NCBI GenBank assembly: GCA_031552145.1
Contig: JAVBMV010000014.1
Coordinates: 38,604-102,603, forward strand
Direction of reading: 5' to 3'
Source of the DNA: JAVBMV01 sp031552145
GTDB lineage: Bacteria > Myxococcota > Myxococcia > Myxococcales > UBA5297
Length of the DNA: 64,000 nt
Under the pieces are notes generated by a model that was not told where the DNA came from, did not search any database, and saw nothing but the letters and a program-made list of their open reading frames with translations. Made by a program: the position numbers and the translations under genes. Positions 46,954 through 55,966 of this stretch are shown piece by piece. Numbering within the stretch: position 1 is the first letter of the stretch; the number at the start of each line of letters is the position of its first letter.

Positions 46954-47700
46954 CTACGAGGAGAGCTTCTCCATCAGCGCCTCGTCGATCTCGAAGTTGG
47001 CGTGGACGTTCTGCACGTCGTCGTTGTCCTCGAACATTTCGATGAGGCGCAGCATCTTCGGCGCGCGCTCTTCGTCGAGCTTGACGGTGTCGCTGGGAAG
47101 CCATGCGGCCTTGGGCTCTTCGATGGTGAAGCCCGCCTTGCGCAGCTGGTCGGCCACCTTGTGCACAGAGTTGGCGTCGGTTCGCACTTCGAATTCGCCA
47201 GGTGCCTGCTCGGAGATGTCGGTGGCGCCGGCATCGAGGGCGGGCTCCATCAGCGCATCCTCCGTGGTGCCCTTCGCGGTCATCAGGCCGCACCGCTCGA
47301 ACTTCCAGGCGACCGAGTTGGATTCGCCCATGGTGCCGCCGCCTTTCGAGAAGATGGCCCGGACATCTCCGGCGGTCCTGTTGCGGTTATCGGTCATGCA
47401 CTCGACAAGCACCGCGGTGCCACCCGGGCCGTAGCCCTCGTACATCACCTCTTCGTAGGCGACGCCCTCCAGCTCTCCGGTGCCCTTCTTGATGGCGCGC
47501 GTGATGTTGTCGGCGGGCATGTTGGCCGCCTTGGCCGCCTCGATCGCCGACCTGAGCCTCGCGTTGCCGACTGGATCTCCGCCGCCGAGCCGAGCGGCCA
47601 CGGTCAGCTCCTTGATCAACTTCGTGTAGAGCTTTCCCTTGGCGCTGCCGATGGCCTCCTTCTTCCGCTTGATTTTCGACCATCGATTGTGGCCAGACAT
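46954..47700 (-). CDS. yebC: YebC/PmpR-family regulatory or translation protein
   Basis: 248 residues. The opening MSGHNRWSKIKRKKEAIGSA is diagnostic, followed by GGDPVGNARLRSAIEAAKAA and GYGPGGTAVLVECMTDNRNRT. The family has been called a transcriptional regulator; recent work places members at the ribosome acting on proline-rich stalls. The downstream gene is the PLP enzyme; the upstream 200-base region is shared with the divergent PKD-type gene. Confidence 0.95.
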   Translation of the reverse strand: MSGHNRWSKIKRKKEAIGSAKGKLYTKLIKELTVAARLGGGDPVGNARLRSAIEAAKAANMPADNITRAIKKGTGELEGVAYEEVMYEGYGPGGTAVLVECMTDNRNRTAGDVRAIFSKGGGTMGESNSVAWKFERCGLMTAKGTTEDALMEPALDAGATDISEQAPGEFEVRTDANSVHKVADQLRKAGFTIEEPKAAWLPSDTVKLDEERAPKMLRLIEMFEDNDDVQNVHANFEIDEALMEKLSS

Positions 47701-47900
47701 CTTCTTCGCTCCTTGGAGAATGGTGTCGGAGTGCTATCACGCGCCCACTTTCCGCCACAAGCAAGAGCAGCGGCTTTACGCCCCGCGGGGGCCGCCCCCA
47801 AGGGAGGCTGATTGCGGGGGTGCCCCTTCCCTATGCTGCGCCGCGCACCTCTGCGAAGAGAGGCTGCGTATTCACCGAGAGCTCAGGGAGGGAGGGCACA

Positions 47901-49697
47901 ATGCGTAGAGTGGGCGCGCTTCTGCTGTTGGCGGCGATAGCATCGGCACCAGGCACGGCACGAGCGGAGCTGGGCGCGGTGGGGCCAACGAACGGCGCGA
48001 ACGGATTCCCGCTCTGGTACTCCGATCTCACGGGGCGGCGGCTCGAGCTCTGTCTCGACTACACCCCCTACTGTGGGCTCATCGGCACGCCGGGGCTCGA
48101 TACGACTCAGCCCATCTCATTTCCGGACAACTTCCCCGACGAGGCCTTCTGGTGGATGGCCACCGCCGACCTCCGCACGGCGAGTGGCTCGAGGTTTCGC
48201 GTCGTCTTGGCGCTCGAGGCGGCCTTCTCCGTGGAGGTGCGTGAAGGAGATCAGATCGCCTTCGCCCGCGTCCGCGTCCGAGTCTCCGACCTGCTCCCCA
48301 ATCAGCTCTATACAGTCACCCATCCCTACGGCGTCCTGGAACTGGAGAGTGACATCGACGGCGAGATCAACATGACCAGCGATGTGGGGGTCGGAGCGGG
48401 CATCTTCACAGGCGCGCTGAAGGGAGATCTCGGCGACTTTCTTGTCTGGAACCCAATTGAGGATGCCCCTGCCGGCTACATCGGGGATCCCAACGTGGCG
48501 CACGCCATCACCGGAGGACTCTTCGATTTCGTGCGGATCGAGGGACCTGGCGTAGGCACCGATCCGGCCTTCCCCTGTATTCCCGCGCGCGCCGACTGCA
48601 TCGAGAGCCACCTCTTCTCCCTGCAGGGGAAGAACGCCACCATGATCGGCGCCGACCCCATCAGGGCGACCTTGAGCGCTCTGCCGGATGGCAGCGGCTA
48701 TACGCTCGACCTCTTCGCGAAGGCGCCCTCCGATCAGCTCCTCAACATGGCTCTGGAGGAGCGCTCGACGTCGATGCGCCTCGTTGCCTCCGAGCTCTTC
48801 TTCGGGCGCCTCCTCTCCCTGCAGCAGCCGACCCAGGTCGCGCTGACCAACCGGACCGATACCCCCGACACGGTGTTACATGTTGCCGCGACCGATCTGG
48901 TCCGCATCTCCAAGGCGGAGTACGATCTGGAGAGCGGCTTCCTCGAAGTGGTGGCCTCCTCGTCGCTCGATCTTCCGGGCGGGCGGCCACACCCACTGCA
49001 AGTGCTGGAGACCTCCTTCACCGGGAATGTCACCTTCGCTCTCCCGCAGGGGCCGCCCGAGCGCGTGACGGTCCTCTCTCAAGAGGGGGGCGGCAGCGCG
49101 ACTCTGGAGGTGGCGCTTCGTGGGCAGGCCTTCATCCCACCGGCCGACGTGCCCAAGGCCAACGCCGGCACCGACCAGATCGCTCAGCAGGGGACCATCG
49201 TCATTCTCGATGGTTCTGGCTCACAGGGCACGATCGAGAACTACAAGTGGGCTCAGGTGGGTGGCACGGGGGTGGCGCTCCAGAACGCTCTGAGCGCACA
49301 GGCCAGCTTCTTGGCGCCCGCGGTGGTGGGGACGCTCTCCTTCCTACTCACGGTGACAGGCCCGGCGGGCAGCTCTACCGACCTGGTCCAGGTGGCGCTC
49401 CCCGCGGCGCCGTTCGAACCTCAGCCCGACCTCCTCACGCTCACCTCGACCGAGTACCGCACGAGAGACTCCGACTGGCGCCTCGATGGCACTGCCTCTC
49501 CCGGCGCGACGGTGACGATCTATCTGGGGTCCGACGTCAGCTCCAGCATCATCGGCGCCGCCATCGCCGACGGCCTTGGAGTATGGCGGCTCAGGGCGAA
49601 GAACTCACCCATCATCGCCGACGCCGCCTCGCGCATCTCGCTCGTCTCGAGCACGGGCGCGCGCCTCGTCGACCAACCGATTACCACCCGAAACTGA
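47901..49697 (+). CDS. Secreted protein with a PKD-type domain
   Basis: 598 residues from the ATG at 47901, which has a strong GGGAGGGAGGGCACA ribosome region; the longer frame is not supported. A signal peptide with cleavage after ARA (MRRVGALLLLAAIASAPGTA) is followed by a large N-terminal domain I do not recognise (residues about 25-420, with beginnings such as LPWYSDLTGRRLELCLDYTP seen only as pattern). Residues 425-515 are PKD-like (NAGTDQIAQQGTIVILDGSG and YKWAQVG). The last 70 residues resemble a Big/IPT-like beta domain. It is probably on the cell surface or secreted. Function unknown. Confidence 0.7.
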   Translation: MRRVGALLLLAAIASAPGTARAELGAVGPTNGANGFPLWYSDLTGRRLELCLDYTPYCGLIGTPGLDTTQPISFPDNFPDEAFWWMATADLRTASGSRFRVVLALEAAFSVEVREGDQIAFARVRVRVSDLLPNQLYTVTHPYGVLELESDIDGEINMTSDVGVGAGIFTGALKGDLGDFLVWNPIEDAPAGYIGDPNVAHAITGGLFDFVRIEGPGVGTDPAFPCIPARADCIESHLFSLQGKNATMIGADPIRATLSALPDGSGYTLDLFAKAPSDQLLNMALEERSTSMRLVASELFFGRLLSLQQPTQVALTNRTDTPDTVLHVAATDLVRISKAEYDLESGFLEVVASSSLDLPGGRPHPLQVLETSFTGNVTFALPQGPPERVTVLSQEGGGSATLEVALRGQAFIPPADVPKANAGTDQIAQQGTIVILDGSGSQGTIENYKWAQVGGTGVALQNALSAQASFLAPAVVGTLSFLLTVTGPAGSSTDLVQVALPAAPFEPQPDLLTLTSTEYRTRDSDWRLDGTASPGATVTIYLGSDVSSSIIGAAIADGLGVWRLRAKNSPIIADAASRISLVSSTGARLVDQPITTRN

Positions 49698-49819
49698 GCC
49701 GAGGAGACTCCCCGAAGCGCGTGGTGCGAGCGGAGGGCGTGCTATAAGCCGCTCTTCGCTTCGCCAACACCACTCGGGCCCGGCGCCTTCGTCGCGCGGG
49801 GCCGCTTCGAGGAGCAGCA

Positions 49820-51289
49820 ATGTCCGTCCGCGTCAGAATCGCGCCGAGCCCCACCGGTGACCCGCACGTCGGCACCGCCTATATCGCCCTCTTCAACTAC
49901 GCCTTCGCGCGCCACCAAGGCGGGAAGTTCATCCTCCGCATCGAGGACACCGACCAGACGCGCTCCTCGCTCGAGTCGGAGGCGGCGATTCTCCGCGCGC
50001 TGAAGTGGGTAGGGCTCTCGTGGGACGAGGGGCCAGATGTCGGCGGCCCCTTCGGCCCCTACAGACAGAGCGAGCGCGTGGCTCTCTATGGCGAACACGC
50101 AAAGCTCCTCATCCAGAGGGGGAAGGCCTACCGCTGCTTCTGTGGCGCGGAGCGGCTCGCCGAGCTGCGCAAGCAGCAGCTCGCGGCCAAGGGTGCGCTC
50201 GGCTACGATGGGCTCTGTCGCGCGCTCCCCGCCGAGGAGTCGGAGCGGCGCGCCGCGGCGGGCGAGAGCTTCGTGGTGCGCATGGCGATGCCACGCGAAG
50301 GTGACTGCATCTTCCGCGACAGGTTGCGCGGCGAGATCAAGTTCGCCAACTCGGGGATCGACGACCAGGTGCTGCTCAAGTCGGATGGCTTCCCCACCTA
50401 CCACTTGGCCAACGTAGTCGACGATCACCTGATGCAGATCACGCACGTCATCAGGGCCGAGGAGTGGATCAGCTCCACGCCCAAGCACGTCCTCCTCTAC
50501 GAGGCGTTCGGGTGGCAGGCGCCCGAGTTCGTGCACATGCCGCTCCTGCGCAACAAGGACAAGTCGAAGATCAGCAAGCGCAAGAACCCCGTCTCGCTCG
50601 ACTACTACCGCGACGCCGGGATCCTGCCCGAGGCGCTCAGGAACTTCCTCGCGCTCATGGGCTGGTCCATCGCCGCCGATCGCGAGCGCTTCACGCTCGA
50701 GGAGATGGTCGGAGCCTTCGATCTCGATCGTGTCTCGACTGGCGAGCCGGTCTTCGATCTGGTCAAGCTGATGGATCTCAATGGCCAGTACATCCGCGAG
50801 CTCTCCAACGAGGCGCTGGTGGAGCGGCTCCAGGAGTGGCGCATGGGGAGCGGCTTCATGAATCGCGTGGCCCCGCTGGTGCGCGAGCGCATGAAGACGC
50901 TGGGCGACTTCATGGCGCAGGGCGCCTTCTTCTTCCTCTCCGAGATCGACCTGAAGGCCTCGGTGGCGCAGATGATCCCCAAGGAGCGCACCGCCAAGGA
51001 GACCGCCGCCATCCTGAAGGAGTACATCGAGCGGCTCGACGATCCCGGTCCGGAGCTGGGCGGCGGCCGCAGGCGCATCGAGCTGAACGACAAATCGCTC
51101 GAGGAGTTCTCGCGCGCCTTCTGCGAGGCGAACAAGTGGCAGCCCAAGGAGCTCTTCATGGCGCTGCGGATCGCGCTCACGGGCAAGAGCGCCACGCCGC
51201 CGCTCTTCTCCACGATGGAGGTGCTGGGGCGCGAGCTGACCCGCAAGCGACTCCGCGGCGCCGCGGAGCAGCTGGAGGCGCTGAAATAG
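49820..51289 (+). CDS. gltX: Glutamyl-tRNA synthetase
   Basis: 489 residues. The class I signatures are present: the HIGH variant in PTGDPHVGTAYIAL and KMSKS in DKSKISKRKN. DTDQTRSSLESEAAI and the zinc region CFCGAE follow. Length is typical for the bacterial enzyme. tsaB follows after 1 base. Confidence 0.96.
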   Translation: MSVRVRIAPSPTGDPHVGTAYIALFNYAFARHQGGKFILRIEDTDQTRSSLESEAAILRALKWVGLSWDEGPDVGGPFGPYRQSERVALYGEHAKLLIQRGKAYRCFCGAERLAELRKQQLAAKGALGYDGLCRALPAEESERRAAAGESFVVRMAMPREGDCIFRDRLRGEIKFANSGIDDQVLLKSDGFPTYHLANVVDDHLMQITHVIRAEEWISSTPKHVLLYEAFGWQAPEFVHMPLLRNKDKSKISKRKNPVSLDYYRDAGILPEALRNFLALMGWSIAADRERFTLEEMVGAFDLDRVSTGEPVFDLVKLMDLNGQYIRELSNEALVERLQEWRMGSGFMNRVAPLVRERMKTLGDFMAQGAFFFLSEIDLKASVAQMIPKERTAKETAAILKEYIERLDDPGPELGGGRRRIELNDKSLEEFSRAFCEANKWQPKELFMALRIALTGKSATPPLFSTMEVLGRELTRKRLRGAAEQLEALK

Positions 51290-51290
51290 G

Positions 51291-52004
51291 ATGCTGCTCC
51301 TCGGGCTCGACACCTCGACACTCACTCTCTCACTGGCGCTCGTCGAGCGCTCGCCGGAGGGGGCCGATCGCCTCTTGGGCGCGCGCAGAGAGCCGCCGCC
51401 CGCGCTCCAGGGGCACCTCCTCCCGGGGCTCGTCGGCGAGCTGCTCGAGGAGGCAGGGGTGAGGCTCTCCGATCTCGGCGGGGTGGTGATCGGCCTCGGG
51501 CCCGGCTCCTTCATCGGGCTGCGCATCGGCCTCGCCATGGCGAAGGGGCTCTGCTACGCGGCGCAGCTTCCGTTGGTCGGCGCCTCGTCGCTCGCGGCGA
51601 TGGCGCGCGAGGCATACCTGCAGCACGGGGAGGAGCGAGAGAGCCGCCTCTATGTGCCCTGCCTCGACGCGCGCAAGGGGGAGCTCTACTGCGGCGCCTA
51701 TCGCTTCCAGGCGGGGGAGGCGCTCCAGCGCGACGAGCTGCTCCTGACCCCGGGCGCGCTCATCGAGCACCTGGCGAAAGAGGGTGAGTATGCGCTCTTT
51801 GGCGAGGGGCGGGGGCGCTACCCCGAGCTGGAGCAGCTCCCCATTTCACGCTGCGGGGTCGCCACGCCTGACGCGCTCCATCTGCTGGCCACGGCGAGGG
51901 TCATTCCGCCCTACTCGAAGGAGGCTCTCTCCTCGATGGAGCCGCGCTACCTCAGGCCCGATGACGCGGAGTGGAAAACCACGCCGAAAAGGAAGAATAT
52001 CTAG
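51291..52004 (+). CDS. tsaB: tRNA threonylcarbamoyladenosine biosynthesis protein TsaB
   Basis: 237 residues, ASKHA fold. The opening LLLGLDTSTLTLSLALVERS and VIGLGPGSFIGLRIGLAMAK are characteristic. It supports TsaD in adding t6A37 to tRNAs reading ANN codons. It lacks the second ATPase lobe ligands, as expected for TsaB. The pairing with gltX and other tRNA genes in this window is consistent. Confidence 0.93.
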   Translation: MLLLGLDTSTLTLSLALVERSPEGADRLLGARREPPPALQGHLLPGLVGELLEEAGVRLSDLGGVVIGLGPGSFIGLRIGLAMAKGLCYAAQLPLVGASSLAAMAREAYLQHGEERESRLYVPCLDARKGELYCGAYRFQAGEALQRDELLLTPGALIEHLAKEGEYALFGEGRGRYPELEQLPISRCGVATPDALHLLATARVIPPYSKEALSSMEPRYLRPDDAEWKTTPKRKNI

Positions 52005-52070
52005 GCAGGTGCTGTTCCTGATTCGTACGACGTAACCCTTCACGCGGTTCGAACGAGGAGGAGTCCAGCC

Positions 52071-52289
52071 ATGCAGAGGATGATCGCCGAGCTCTCTGGC
52101 ACCGTCGCAGAGCTCGAGCAGCGTCACCGTGCCCTCGATGAGCAGATCAAGCAGCTCACCGCCATCCCCCCCGCCTCGGTCAAGGAGGATGACGAAGTGA
52201 AGCGGCTCAAGCGCCTGAAGCTCTACCTGAAGGACGAGATCGCCTCGCGCCAGGAGAGCCAGTTCGTGGCCCAGGGCCCTTCGGCTTAG
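52071..52289 (+). CDS. DUF465 family small protein
   Basis: 72 residues: MIAELSGTVAELEQRHRALD, then a short linker and VKRLKRLKLYLKDEIASRQ. This is the two-helix DUF465 pattern. Its role is unknown. Its TAG stop overlaps the TAA stop of the convergent kamA by two bases. Confidence 0.85.
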   Translation: MQRMIAELSGTVAELEQRHRALDEQIKQLTAIPPASVKEDDEVKRLKRLKLYLKDEIASRQESQFVAQGPSA

Positions 52290-53458
52290 GGCTCTTCGTA
52301 GACGAACTCCTTCTGCTGGTAGTTCCGCAACAGGATCCTCTTCCCGTCGCGCCCGAGCATGTAGCGCGGCATGACGGGGATCTTGCCGCCGCCGTTGGGC
52401 GCGTCGATCACGAAGTGAGGCACGGCCATGCCGCTGGTCCAGCCGCGCAGGTTCTCGATGATCTCGATGCCCGCGTCGACCGAGGTCCTGAAGTGGCTGA
52501 TGCCCTTCGAGAGGTCGCACTGGTAGATGTAGTAGGGGCGAATTCGCATCATCAGGAGCTTGTGGTTCAGCTCCTTAACGATGCGCCAGTCGTCGTTGAC
52601 GCCCTTGAGCAGCACCATCTGGTTGCCGATGACGCAGCCGGCGTCCGCCAGGCGGCGCGCCGCCTCGAACGCCTCCTGCGTACATTCGCGCGGATGGTTG
52701 AAGTGGGTGTTGACGAAGACGGGCTGGTGCTTGCGCAGCATCTTCACGAAATCGTCGGTGACGCGCTGTGGCAGCGTGACCAGGTTGCGTGTCCCCAGCC
52801 GGAAGATCTCGATGTGCGGAATAGCACGCAGGCGGCCGAGGATCTCGTCGAGGCGGTCGTCGTTGAGCGAGAGCGGATCGCCGCCCGAGACAACCACGTC
52901 GCGGATCGATGGATGAGCGGCGATGTACTCGAGTCCAAGCTCAATCTGCTTCTTGGCCGCCGCGGTGGTGGGGTCGGCCACCTTCCGCTTTCGGGTGCAG
53001 TGGCGGCAATAAACGGGGCAGTTATGGGTGATGTAGAAGAGGACGCGATCGGGATAACGGTGGGTGATGCCGGGCACCGGCATGTCGCGCTCCTCGGCGA
53101 GCGGATCGTCGAGGTCGGCGCTGCTGATCGCCAGCTCGCCGCTTGTGGGGACGCTCTGCTTCCTCACGGGGCAGTTGGGATCCTCCGGGTCCATCAGCGA
53201 GGCGTAGTAAGGGGTAATCCCCATGTTGAAGTCGGCGGTGGTCTTCTCGAATGCCGCGCGCTCGTCCGCCGTCACCCGGATCACCTTTTCGAGCTGCTCC
53301 ATGTTCGAGACGCGCTGGCGTTGCTGCCATTGCCAGCTGTTCCAGTCCGAGTCGGGAGTGCTCGCCCAGATCGAGCGGGGCGCGGGCGGAAACTTGGCGC
53401 GCAGGTGAGGGACGATGGCGGGTGCGCCTTCGAGCTGCTTGACCTCGGTGTTGGACAT
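52286..53458 (-). CDS. kamA: Lysine 2,3-aminomutase (KamA), paralogue 1
   Basis: 390 residues from the ATG at 53458 with GGAGG at good spacing; a longer frame upstream is a shadow. The radical-SAM cluster is CPVYCRHCTRKRKV. The PLP lysine is in DAPNGGGKIPVMPRYML. The Asp of YYIYQCDLS and the Asp of the PLP motif, which bind the lysine amino groups in the clostridial enzyme, are both present, so lysine rather than glutamate is the likely substrate. It lacks the C-terminal Cys cluster of the clostridial enzyme. It makes beta-lysine. It is divergent from a second KamA gene. Confidence 0.88.
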   Translation of the reverse strand: MSNTEVKQLEGAPAIVPHLRAKFPPAPRSIWASTPDSDWNSWQWQQRQRVSNMEQLEKVIRVTADERAAFEKTTADFNMGITPYYASLMDPEDPNCPVRKQSVPTSGELAISSADLDDPLAEERDMPVPGITHRYPDRVLFYITHNCPVYCRHCTRKRKVADPTTAAAKKQIELGLEYIAAHPSIRDVVVSGGDPLSLNDDRLDEILGRLRAIPHIEIFRLGTRNLVTLPQRVTDDFVKMLRKHQPVFVNTHFNHPRECTQEAFEAARRLADAGCVIGNQMVLLKGVNDDWRIVKELNHKLLMMRIRPYYIYQCDLSKGISHFRTSVDAGIEIIENLRGWTSGMAVPHFVIDAPNGGGKIPVMPRYMLGRDGKRILLRNYQQKEFVYEEP

Positions 53459-53489
53459 CGACGCCTCCGAAAGGTGTGGATTTCGAGGC

Positions 53490-53518
53490 AGGGTAGGGGG
53501 GGCTCGCCAAGGTGTCAA
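53490..53518 (-). promoter_or_regulatory. Promoter of kamA paralogue 1
   Basis: Minus strand: TTGACA (53518-53513), 17 bases, then TACCCT (53495-53490), giving a leader of about 26 bases. Confidence 0.45.
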
Positions 53519-53641
53519 TCTGAGGCGGGGCGAAGATGGGTAGGGCGAGTGAGAACCTGGCGTGGAAGCGTCGCGTCGCCATCCTTGACCCCCCCGCGCG
53601 GGCGCCGCTAGGGTGCCGCCCCATCTGGAGGAGCGGAAAGG

Positions 53642-54838
53642 GTGAGCAGAGAAGCTTCGATTCGAGCGGGCACGGGGGAGGCTTGGGCGCGCTTCGGCGC
53701 GACCGCCGAAGAATGGAACGACTGGCGCTGGCAGCAGGCGAACGCCGTGGCGACCGAGGAGGAGTTCTCGCGCCATCTGGCGCTCACGCCCGAGGAGCGC
53801 GAAGGGTTCGCCACCGCGCGCCGCTTCAGGGTCGGTTCTACCCCGTACTATCTCTCGCTCGCGGACGCACACCGCGCCGATTGTCCCGTCCGGATGCAGC
53901 TCGTACCGCGGCGCCAGGAGGCGGAGGTTGGGCCCTGCGAGAGCAACGATCCACTCGGGGAGGAGCTGCACGCTCCCGCGGCGCGGGTGATCCACAAATA
54001 TCCTGATCGGGCGCTGCTGCTCGTCACGGACCGGTGCGCCGTCTACTGCCGTCACTGTACCCGGCGCCGCCTGGTCGGTTCCGGTGCCTTCGAGCTAGAG
54101 GGGCCTGAGCTCGAACGAGCCTTTGACTATCTGCGGCGAGAGAAGTCGATCAGGGATCTACTCCTGTCAGGCGGCGATCCGCTGTTGCTCTCCGACGAGC
54201 GGCTCGAGCGGCTGCTCGGGCGGCTTGCGGAGATTCCACATATCGAGATGCTCCGCATCGGGACGCGCGTTCCGGTGGCGAACCCGATGCGCATCACCCC
54301 CGCGCTCTGCGCGCTGCTGAGGCGCCGCGCGCCGCTCTTCATCGTCACCCACTTCAACCATCCCAAGGAGTGCACTGCCGAGGCGGCTCGCGCCTGCGCC
54401 GCGCTGGTCGACGCCGGTGTCCCGGTGGAGAACCAGAGCGTGTTGCTTCGCGGGCTCAACTCGAGCGCGCGCACGCTGACGGCGCTCTCCCACCGCCTGC
54501 TCGCGATGCGGGTGCGCCCCTATTACCTGCACCAGGTCGACCTGGCGGCGGGGCTGGGGCATTTGAGAACGCCGCTCGAGGCGGGGGTGGCCATCCTGGC
54601 CGCGATGCGCGGCCACACGAGCGGACTCGCCATCCCCCACTACGCGGTCGATCTGCCCGGGGGGCTCGGCAAGATCACGCTGCAGCCCGAGTACCGGGCG
54701 GGCCGAGTAGAGGGCGGGGAGTTGCTGCGGAACTACCTGGGGAAGCAGGTCTTCTATCCGTTGCCGGAGGCGCGCGACTGTTCGTGCTCCTACGAAAGCC
54801 ACTTCTTCGGAGACGTTGAGAAAGAGGGGGAACGATGA
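53642..54838 (+). CDS. Lysine 2,3-aminomutase-like protein, paralogue 2
   Basis: 398 residues from the GTG at 53642 (GGAGG nearby). The cluster is CAVYCRHCTRRRLV, the PLP lysine is in DLPGGLGKITLQPEYRA, and both Asp positions (HQVDLA and VDLPGG) are kept. Unlike paralogue 1, it ends with DCSCSYE, keeping two of the C-terminal Cys residues of the clostridial enzyme, plus ECTAEA. Its true substrate is uncertain: lysine, an elongation-factor-P lysine, or another. It lies 183 bases from paralogue 1 and overlaps the SpoIID gene (ATGA). Confidence 0.82.
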   Translation: MSREASIRAGTGEAWARFGATAEEWNDWRWQQANAVATEEEFSRHLALTPEEREGFATARRFRVGSTPYYLSLADAHRADCPVRMQLVPRRQEAEVGPCESNDPLGEELHAPAARVIHKYPDRALLLVTDRCAVYCRHCTRRRLVGSGAFELEGPELERAFDYLRREKSIRDLLLSGGDPLLLSDERLERLLGRLAEIPHIEMLRIGTRVPVANPMRITPALCALLRRRAPLFIVTHFNHPKECTAEAARACAALVDAGVPVENQSVLLRGLNSSARTLTALSHRLLAMRVRPYYLHQVDLAAGLGHLRTPLEAGVAILAAMRGHTSGLAIPHYAVDLPGGLGKITLQPEYRAGRVEGGELLRNYLGKQVFYPLPEARDCSCSYESHFFGDVEKEGER

Positions 54839-55956
54839 GCGCGCGTCGCTCCCGCTCCCGAGCGCGCCGGGTAGGCACGATCCTCTCGGCGATCTCTCTG
54901 CTTGTCTTCGCGGCGGCGAGCGCCCACGCCGAGGAGACGGTTCGCATCGCCATCGTCGAGCGGGCCAAGTCGATCATCCTCGACGGCGAGGGGCTCGAGG
55001 TGCGCACGCTCTCCGTTGGCATGGGCTACGAGCCGGTCCGGCGAAAGCACTCGGAGGTGCGCTACAAGAATGGCGACCTCTATCTCGACGGGGTTCGCGT
55101 CACCTCGCCCGACGGAGTCCGTTACCGCAGCACGGGCTTCGTCACCGCGGCCGACAAGCCCGTGCGCGGGCAGATCGAGGTCCGCATCGATGGCGACGGC
55201 CTCACCGCGATCAACGTAGTCCCGGTCGAGGAGTACCTCATGGCGGTGCTCGGCTCGGAGATGCCCGCCACCTTTCCGGAGGAGGCGCTCAAGGCGCAAG
55301 CGGTGGCCGCCAGGACCTATGCGCTCCAACGAAAGATCGGAGCGTGGGGTAAGCCCTATCACCTGAGCGCGACGGTCTTGAGTCAGGTCTATGGCGGCGC
55401 GCGGGCAGAGCATGAGCGGACCCGAGCCGCCGTGCGCGCGACCGTCGGGGAGATCCTGGTCTATCGCATGGAGCCAATCGAGGCCTATTTCCACTCTTCG
55501 TGTGGTGGGCGCACCGAGACAGGCCTTGCCGCGCTGGGGCGAGAAATGCCCTATCTCCCCTCGGTCTCCTGTCCATGCCAGGAGGTGAACCGGAGCGAGT
55601 GGAACCTCACTCTCGAGCGCGCCGACCTCGCGAAGCTGCTCAAGAGGGCTGACGCCCTCTCCATCGCCGGGCGGGACGGTTCAGGCAGAGTGAGCGCGCT
55701 GACGCTGGAGAGTGACTCGGAGCGGCGCACCCTCGCGGGGACGGAGTTCAGGCGGCTGATGGGCTACGACAAAGTGCGCAGCCTCGCCTTTACTCTCGAG
55801 TCGAAGGGGCCGCGGTTCCTGCTAGAGGGAAAAGGGTATGGCCATGGCGCGGGGCTTTGCCAGTGGGGCGCCAAGGCTCTGGCCGAGCGCGGCAGCACCT
55901 ATTCGGAGATCCTCTCCCACTATTTCCCCGGCGCGGAGCGCAGGTTGATCTATTAG
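54835..55956 (+). CDS. SpoIID/LytB-type secreted protein
   Basis: 373 residues. A signal peptide (ILSAISLLVFAAASAHAEE) starts the protein; the start ATG overlaps the preceding stop. The SpoIID core is present: AVLGSEMPATFPEEALKAQA, with the catalytic Glu in SEM, then VAARTYAL, YFHSSCGGRTE and GYGHGAGLCQWGAKALAERG. In sporulating Bacillus this family trims peptidoglycan. In Gram-negative bacteria it is likely a lytic transglycosylase acting on the cell wall in the periplasm. Confidence 0.88.
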   Translation: MSARRSRSRARRVGTILSAISLLVFAAASAHAEETVRIAIVERAKSIILDGEGLEVRTLSVGMGYEPVRRKHSEVRYKNGDLYLDGVRVTSPDGVRYRSTGFVTAADKPVRGQIEVRIDGDGLTAINVVPVEEYLMAVLGSEMPATFPEEALKAQAVAARTYALQRKIGAWGKPYHLSATVLSQVYGGARAEHERTRAAVRATVGEILVYRMEPIEAYFHSSCGGRTETGLAALGREMPYLPSVSCPCQEVNRSEWNLTLERADLAKLLKRADALSIAGRDGSGRVSALTLESDSERRTLAGTEFRRLMGYDKVRSLAFTLESKGPRFLLEGKGYGHGAGLCQWGAKALAERGSTYSEILSHYFPGAERRLIY

Positions 55957-55966
55957 CCCCAAGCCC

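Noticed and set aside
53459..54055. Long N-terminal extension of kamA
   Set aside because: It runs through the second KamA gene on the other strand; ATG at 53458 has a ribosome site.
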